Source of the DNA: Naasia lichenicola
GTDB lineage: Bacteria; Actinomycetota; Actinomycetes; Actinomycetales; Microbacteriaceae
Direction: 5' to 3'
Length of the DNA stretch: 64,000 bases
NCBI RefSeq assembly: GCF_004801885.1
Contig: NZ_SSSM01000005.1
Coordinates: 1 to 64,000, forward strand
This document shows, one piece after another, positions 60,342 through 64,000 of the stretch. The translations under genes were made by a program, and so were the position numbers. The notes beneath the pieces are model-generated. The model saw only the letters and a list, made by a program, of their open reading frames with translations, was not told where the DNA came from and did not search any database. Position 1 is the first letter of the stretch, and each line of letters begins with the position of its first letter.

Positions 60342-62060
60342 TCATCCTCCTACCGACGGTTGCGCCTCAGCGAGCGCAGCGCGGATGGCGGCCGCGTGGG
60401 GCCCAGACATCCAGGGTTCGGTCTCCACAAGCACGGCCGGCGTGCCCGAGGCGATAACGACTGCCCGACCGCGAGGAAGTGCAGCGAGATCAGCGATGTC
60501 CAGAATCCTCGCGTGCCCCTGTGTCCGTGACACCGATTGGCCGCCTCTCCCCGAACTCACCGTGTGGCTATCCCGCTCGTAGTCACCAATCATCTGCGAT
60601 AGCTCCGACAAGAACTCTGGCTCCTTCACGCCGCCGCCGTAGATAGCGACGTTGGATGCCGACCAGAGCGTCCTCATGCCATCGCGTCCCCACACATCTA
60701 CGCCCTGGGACCAAGACTGGAGGATCGTGATGAGGACGATGCCTCGGGAGCCGTAGTGGCTGTAGAGCGCCGGAAGCTCGCGCCAACGACAGACGTTCGC
60801 CGCTTCGTCGAGCACTCCCAGCAGTGGAACGCGCAGGCGTCCGCCAGGCGAGCGAACCGCGAGTTGCTCGGCTGCCTCAATCGTGGCCGCGGTGAGAGCC
60901 GTGACGAGAGGTCCAGCCGTTCCCTTCCCCTCGCGCGACAGGCTGTAGAGGGTGTCGCGGCTGCCGACGAAGGACGCTGGATCGAACTGAGGACGTAGAT
61001 CGACTCCGTCTTCGCCCTGCGGCGTCACCCATGCGGCAATCGACTTGATCTTGAGGCAGGCGGCCATCTGGCTTGCAGTGCCGTAGACCGAGTCGCGCCT
61101 GCGCGGCTCGCCGTAGACCTGGCTGGCTACTGCGTCGGCCATCTGGAGGTAGCCGTTGCGCCGAAGGATTCCGACCGGCACGTCATCGCCAGGCTGGGTC
61201 GTCCAGGTGAATACGTCTGTGACTGGGCGCTTGTCGACGGCGGCCGCCAGCAAGAAGCCGGCCAATAGATCCTGCCCAGCGGCGTCGAAGTAAGCGTCAG
61301 TGCGCGCATCCGCTGAGCGACTGCCCGATGCGAAATGCTCGGCGAGCTTCGCCGCTTGCAGGTCGTTCGTCACGTAGCTCAAGGGATTCCACCACCAGTC
61401 CGGCGGCTGAAGGGCGACCTGCTGCGGGTCGAATGCCCATACGCGCCCCCGCTCGGCCCGGAACGCTCGGGTCGTGTCGAGAACGTCCCGCTTGTTGGAC
61501 GTTGTGATTACGGCTCCCGGGGCGGACAGGATGGCCGGCACGACGAGGCTTGTCGACTTACCGGTTCGGGGTCCTGCGATGGTCGTCACCATGTCCTCTG
61601 GCGAGGCGTACAACCGCTTTCGGCCGTGCACAGTCAGTCCGATTGGAACGCCCACCCAGTCAGTCACTCCGAGCTGGGTAGCGGTGCGTCTCGCACCAGT
61701 CTCAGTGAGCGCATCGATCACGCGTCCGCGGCCCATCTGCACTGCGGCGCGGTCGATCATTCGGCGCCCCCGACGAAGGGTGCCGAGAGCCTTGAACACC
61801 AGGAGACCTGCTCCTATAAGAAAAAGGACCACGCCGATGACGATCCAGGTCGACTGCGCCGGCCACCTGTAGCTGCCGCGCAACGATCCGAAGAAGACAT
61901 CGAAGGGGTCGCGCGGCAAATTGGGATTGACCTCCGCGAGCGCGGAGCCCGTGGTCACCGCGAACCACACCACCACGATCGCGAACGCGGCGAGGCCCGC
62001 AGCGATACCGACCGCCCAGGTTCCTGCGTCGACTCCTAAACCTCGCCGTGTCGCGCTCAC
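60342..62060 (-). CDS. TraG/VirD4-type conjugation coupling ATPase
   Basis: A 572-residue type IV coupling protein. Two N-terminal spans (about 13-36 and 70-92), Walker A AGPRTGKST (162-170), Walker B in VPLLGVLDEAANVCRWRELP and ALYSHYGSRGIVLITILQSW mark the motor domain that passes the processed DNA strand to the transfer channel. The GTG at 62060 overlaps the VirB4-like stop as GTGA. No TraD-style C-terminal extension is present. Confidence 0.92.
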   Translation of the reverse strand: MSATRRGLGVDAGTWAVGIAAGLAAFAIVVVWFAVTTGSALAEVNPNLPRDPFDVFFGSLRGSYRWPAQSTWIVIGVVLFLIGAGLLVFKALGTLRRGRRMIDRAAVQMGRGRVIDALTETGARRTATQLGVTDWVGVPIGLTVHGRKRLYASPEDMVTTIAGPRTGKSTSLVVPAILSAPGAVITTSNKRDVLDTTRAFRAERGRVWAFDPQQVALQPPDWWWNPLSYVTNDLQAAKLAEHFASGSRSADARTDAYFDAAGQDLLAGFLLAAAVDKRPVTDVFTWTTQPGDDVPVGILRRNGYLQMADAVASQVYGEPRRRDSVYGTASQMAACLKIKSIAAWVTPQGEDGVDLRPQFDPASFVGSRDTLYSLSREGKGTAGPLVTALTAATIEAAEQLAVRSPGGRLRVPLLGVLDEAANVCRWRELPALYSHYGSRGIVLITILQSWSQGVDVWGRDGMRTLWSASNVAIYGGGVKEPEFLSELSQMIGDYERDSHTVSSGRGGQSVSRTQGHARILDIADLAALPRGRAVVIASGTPAVLVETEPWMSGPHAAAIRAALAEAQPSVGG

Positions 62061-63652
62061 GCCACGTCCTCCCCCGAGGTCGATCCACTCGCGGCGCCCG
62101 CAGTTGGTAAGGGCGGAACTGCCATGGGACGCCACGCCTTGTTGGTGTCGTTGACAGCGAGCTCGCGTTGAACGAGTTCGACCTTCACTGGGATGCCGGG
62201 ATGGCCGCCGACTTTGATCAGGAACTTGCCCCGTCCTGGCGGTTCGGTCTCCCGCCCAGCGACGGGATCCCACGCTGGCGGATCCTGCCACGAAGCGAGC
62301 AACTCCTGCTCGGCACGAGACAGCGCCACTGCGGAGGTGAGCATCGGCATCTCCGCAGCGGGCAGACCACCGGCGACGACCATGCCCGCACGCTCGACGA
62401 ACCCCTTGGCCTTCATGCGGTCCTCTTCCGCGAGCGCGAGGAGATCGCTCATAGTGTGCGAGATCATCGCGAGGCCGACGCCGCGCTGCCGGTTGAGCCG
62501 AGTGAGCGCATCGACGCGATCTACCATTCCGCGGCCAGCCCGCAGGGCGCGCCAGAGCTCGTCGAGAATGACGAGATAGTGCCGTCGAGGCTCGAGCCCC
62601 GCATCGGCGAGTGCGTTCGCGACGTTGACCGTTCCGAACCCCGCCGACCAGCAGGCGAGAAGTATCGCGGCCTGAAGATCGACATCTGTGTCATCGATGG
62701 ATGACACGTCGTAGACCACTGGGCGATCGCGCATCATCGGAACGTCCGTGGGATGAGCGAACGTTTCTCCCAATCGTCCGCCTGAAGTGAGCGAGATGAG
62801 AGACGCCTCGAGGTCTTCGGTGATCTGGTTGTAGCGGGTGCGGTCTCCTCGGTCGAGCGCCACCGCCCGCACCTCGGGGGGAGCATCCCGGAGAACCTGA
62901 AGCAGATCCCCGAGGACCGGCACTCCGTTGTGGTGTTCGTCGAGCACCTTGAGGGCCGCGTCAAGGATCGACTCCTCCCGATCGGTCGGCGGCTGCTTTC
63001 GAAGGATGGTGAGGAGAGCGGAGACCATCGTGTGACGGCGCGCATGCGCATCGGCGAGGACCTGCTGGCGCTCTGTTTCCTTTCCCGCCAAACGCAGTCG
63101 TTCTGCAGCCTGGGTTGCTTCGCCGGGATCGAGGATGTTCAGGTGTCCGCGCCCTCGGCCGAGGGTTATGACCTGACCTCCCAGCGCCGCGATGAGATCG
63201 ACGTAGTCGGGCTTTAGGTCACCGAGCACGAGCGGAAGATTGCCCATGCCCGCTCCACCGGCTGCCATCCGACGGATGAGCGTCGACTTGCCCAGCCCGG
63301 GAAGGCCGAGGACGAAGACCGATGGGTTCGAGATGAGGTTTGCGTCTTGGAACCAGGAGATCGGATCGGCGCAGACCGTGGCGCCCGTGAACAGCTGAAG
63401 ACCTATCGGCACGCCGACCATCGGTGTCCCGGTGCCGACCGCGAACGGCCACAGCCCGCAGACCTGCACGGTTGTCCCGCGCCATTCACGAGCGGGCTGG
63501 ATGACCCGCGCTGTGCCCTTCCCGCGACCGAACCACCCTCGCGGCCCGGGGCGACGCGGCGGCACTGCCTGCTTGGTCGGAGTCGATCTCGCCTTTGGCT
63601 GCTCCGTCGCCGACTTCTTCGGCTTTCGGCTTCCTGGTTCCAGTGCGGGCAT
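62057..63652 (-). CDS. VirB4-like conjugation ATPase
   Basis: A 531-residue ATPase with Walker A GLPGLGKST (116-124), a Walker B region HYLVILDELWRAL, and NRQRGVGLAMISHTMSDLLA, as in VirB4/TraC-type motors. The N-terminal 45 residues are basic. It energises assembly or operation of the mating channel, working with the SCO6880-like protein just upstream and TraG downstream. ATG 63652 is chosen because the frame further upstream overlaps the SCO6880-like gene. Shorter than full VirB4, so probably the ATPase half of a split pair. Confidence 0.87.
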   Translation of the reverse strand: MPALEPGSRKPKKSATEQPKARSTPTKQAVPPRRPGPRGWFGRGKGTARVIQPAREWRGTTVQVCGLWPFAVGTGTPMVGVPIGLQLFTGATVCADPISWFQDANLISNPSVFVLGLPGLGKSTLIRRMAAGGAGMGNLPLVLGDLKPDYVDLIAALGGQVITLGRGRGHLNILDPGEATQAAERLRLAGKETERQQVLADAHARRHTMVSALLTILRKQPPTDREESILDAALKVLDEHHNGVPVLGDLLQVLRDAPPEVRAVALDRGDRTRYNQITEDLEASLISLTSGGRLGETFAHPTDVPMMRDRPVVYDVSSIDDTDVDLQAAILLACWSAGFGTVNVANALADAGLEPRRHYLVILDELWRALRAGRGMVDRVDALTRLNRQRGVGLAMISHTMSDLLALAEEDRMKAKGFVERAGMVVAGGLPAAEMPMLTSAVALSRAEQELLASWQDPPAWDPVAGRETEPPGRGKFLIKVGGHPGIPVKVELVQRELAVNDTNKAWRPMAVPPLPTAGAASGSTSGEDVA

Positions 63653-63665
63653 GAAGGGCCTCGTT

Positions 63666-64000
63666 TCACATCTGGTCGCGCACGGCGCCAGGGATCTGGA
63701 GATGCTTGGGCAGGACGATTCCGAGAGGTAAGGCTGCGGCGAACGCCGAGTCCTGCGAGCCATGAACGACTCGAAGTCGTAAGCGCGCGGTGGCGGCGAG
63801 GTTGTCGATCGCGGCCGCCGCGTCTGCTCGCTGGGCCGGCTCGAGAACTGTCGCCGTGACGAGCAAGCCGAAGTTGACGAGACCGGCACCACCGGCCTCT
63901 TCAGTCGCAGTCGCAATCGCTGACCGCGCCTGCCCCATGTTCCGCGCAGTCGGCTTGTTCGAGGTCGTGAGGTTGAACGACGCCGCTCGCACGTCAGCCT
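63666..64000 (-). CDS. SCO6880-like conjugation protein (partial, 5' end beyond window)
   Basis: Only the C-terminal 111 residues are visible, with GLVNFGLLVTATVLEPAQRA and LRLRVVHGSQDSAFAAALPL. This fits the end of the SCO6880 family, which replaces VirB3/VirB4 N-terminal functions in actinobacterial transfer operons and normally precedes the VirB4-like ATPase as it does here. The call rests on this tail and on gene order. Confidence 0.55.
   Translation of the reverse strand, partial: ADVRAASFNLTTSNKPTARNMGQARSAIATATEEAGGAGLVNFGLLVTATVLEPAQRADAAAAIDNLAATARLRLRVVHGSQDSAFAAALPLGIVLPKHLQIPGAVRDQM

Larger units (their letters stand above)
50804..64000. mobile_element. Integrative conjugative element (left part)
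   Basis: The region begins directly behind tRNA-Ser(TGA) with integrase, XRE regulator and Xis-like genes, continues with AT-richer cargo, and ends in actinobacterial transfer genes (DUF4913, TraG-like, VirB4-like, SCO6880-like). The right end is outside the window. The element boundary at 50804 is inferred from the tRNA-integrase arrangement; the repeat at the other end would confirm it. Confidence 0.8.

Overview
The window is high-GC DNA of a Gram-positive actinobacterium, most likely a Microbacteriaceae member (Microbacterium/Leifsonia-like). This rests on very high GC with strong third-codon bias, many ATGA-overlapping operons, lipoprotein ABC receptors without a cognate ATPase, an iron box of the DtxR/IdeR type, an ECF42 sigma factor with its DGPF partner, a DUF222-HNH protein and an LCP protein. 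The genus is inference.

Positions 1-13,976 are mixed chromosome. They hold a YcnI-type protein (cut by the window edge), a four-span membrane protein, a Gfo/Idh/MocA oxidoreductase, a siderophore ABC importer (receptor divergent from permease-permease-ATPase, with an iron box between), a TetR/MFS efflux operon with inverted-repeat operators, a GH30 hydrolase, a TetR regulator divergent from an MDR oxidoreductase with two operators, a small unknown protein and a CDF metal exporter.

Positions 14,043-41,261 form a large glycoside-catabolism locus. It contains a clan-D-like hydrolase, a tandem metallo-beta-lactamase protein, an APH-like kinase, a sugar ABC importer, a GH1 glycosidase, an FAD oxidoreductase, an FGGY kinase, a YihT/LacD-type class I aldolase, a racemase-like protein, a sucrose-phosphorylase-family enzyme, two ROK kinases, a GmhA-like SIS isomerase, a GH38 alpha-mannosidase, an unclassified six-hairpin-type protein, an exporter-type ABC protein and a LacI regulator. 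Six copies of one 20-bp operator (roughly ATGTGGGAACGATNCCACAT) precede the transcription units, so the locus looks like one regulon controlled by the LacI protein at 39,107. The substrate appears to be a complex glycan or an unusual sugar and is not settled by the sequence.

Positions 41,309-50,803 are ordinary chromosome: tRNA-Arg(ACG), a DUF222-HNH gene without a normal start, a cytochrome-b-like membrane protein, a RibD/DHFR-like reductase, HxlR divergent from an SDR, a TolB-like propeller, an ECF42/DGPF pair with a matching promoter, tRNA-Ser(GCT), an LCP protein and tRNA-Ser(TGA).

From 50,804 to the window end lies an integrative conjugative element inserted behind tRNA-Ser(TGA). It carries a tyrosine integrase, an XRE regulator, an excisionase-like protein, a cargo island, then DUF4913, TraG/VirD4-like, VirB4-like and SCO6880-like transfer genes. 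The cargo has less GC-biased codon use and holds a tight three-gene operon: a DNA methyltransferase with a Cys-rich N-terminus, a protein with two GHKL ATPase modules plus a histidine-kinase H-box, and a receiver-like protein with an unknown C-terminal domain. A DUF4062 protein is encoded divergently. This island is the best candidate for an undescribed (possibly anti-phage) system. A second unusual trait is the recurrence of in-frame 15-bp tandem repeats at the ends of at least seven unrelated chromosomal genes.
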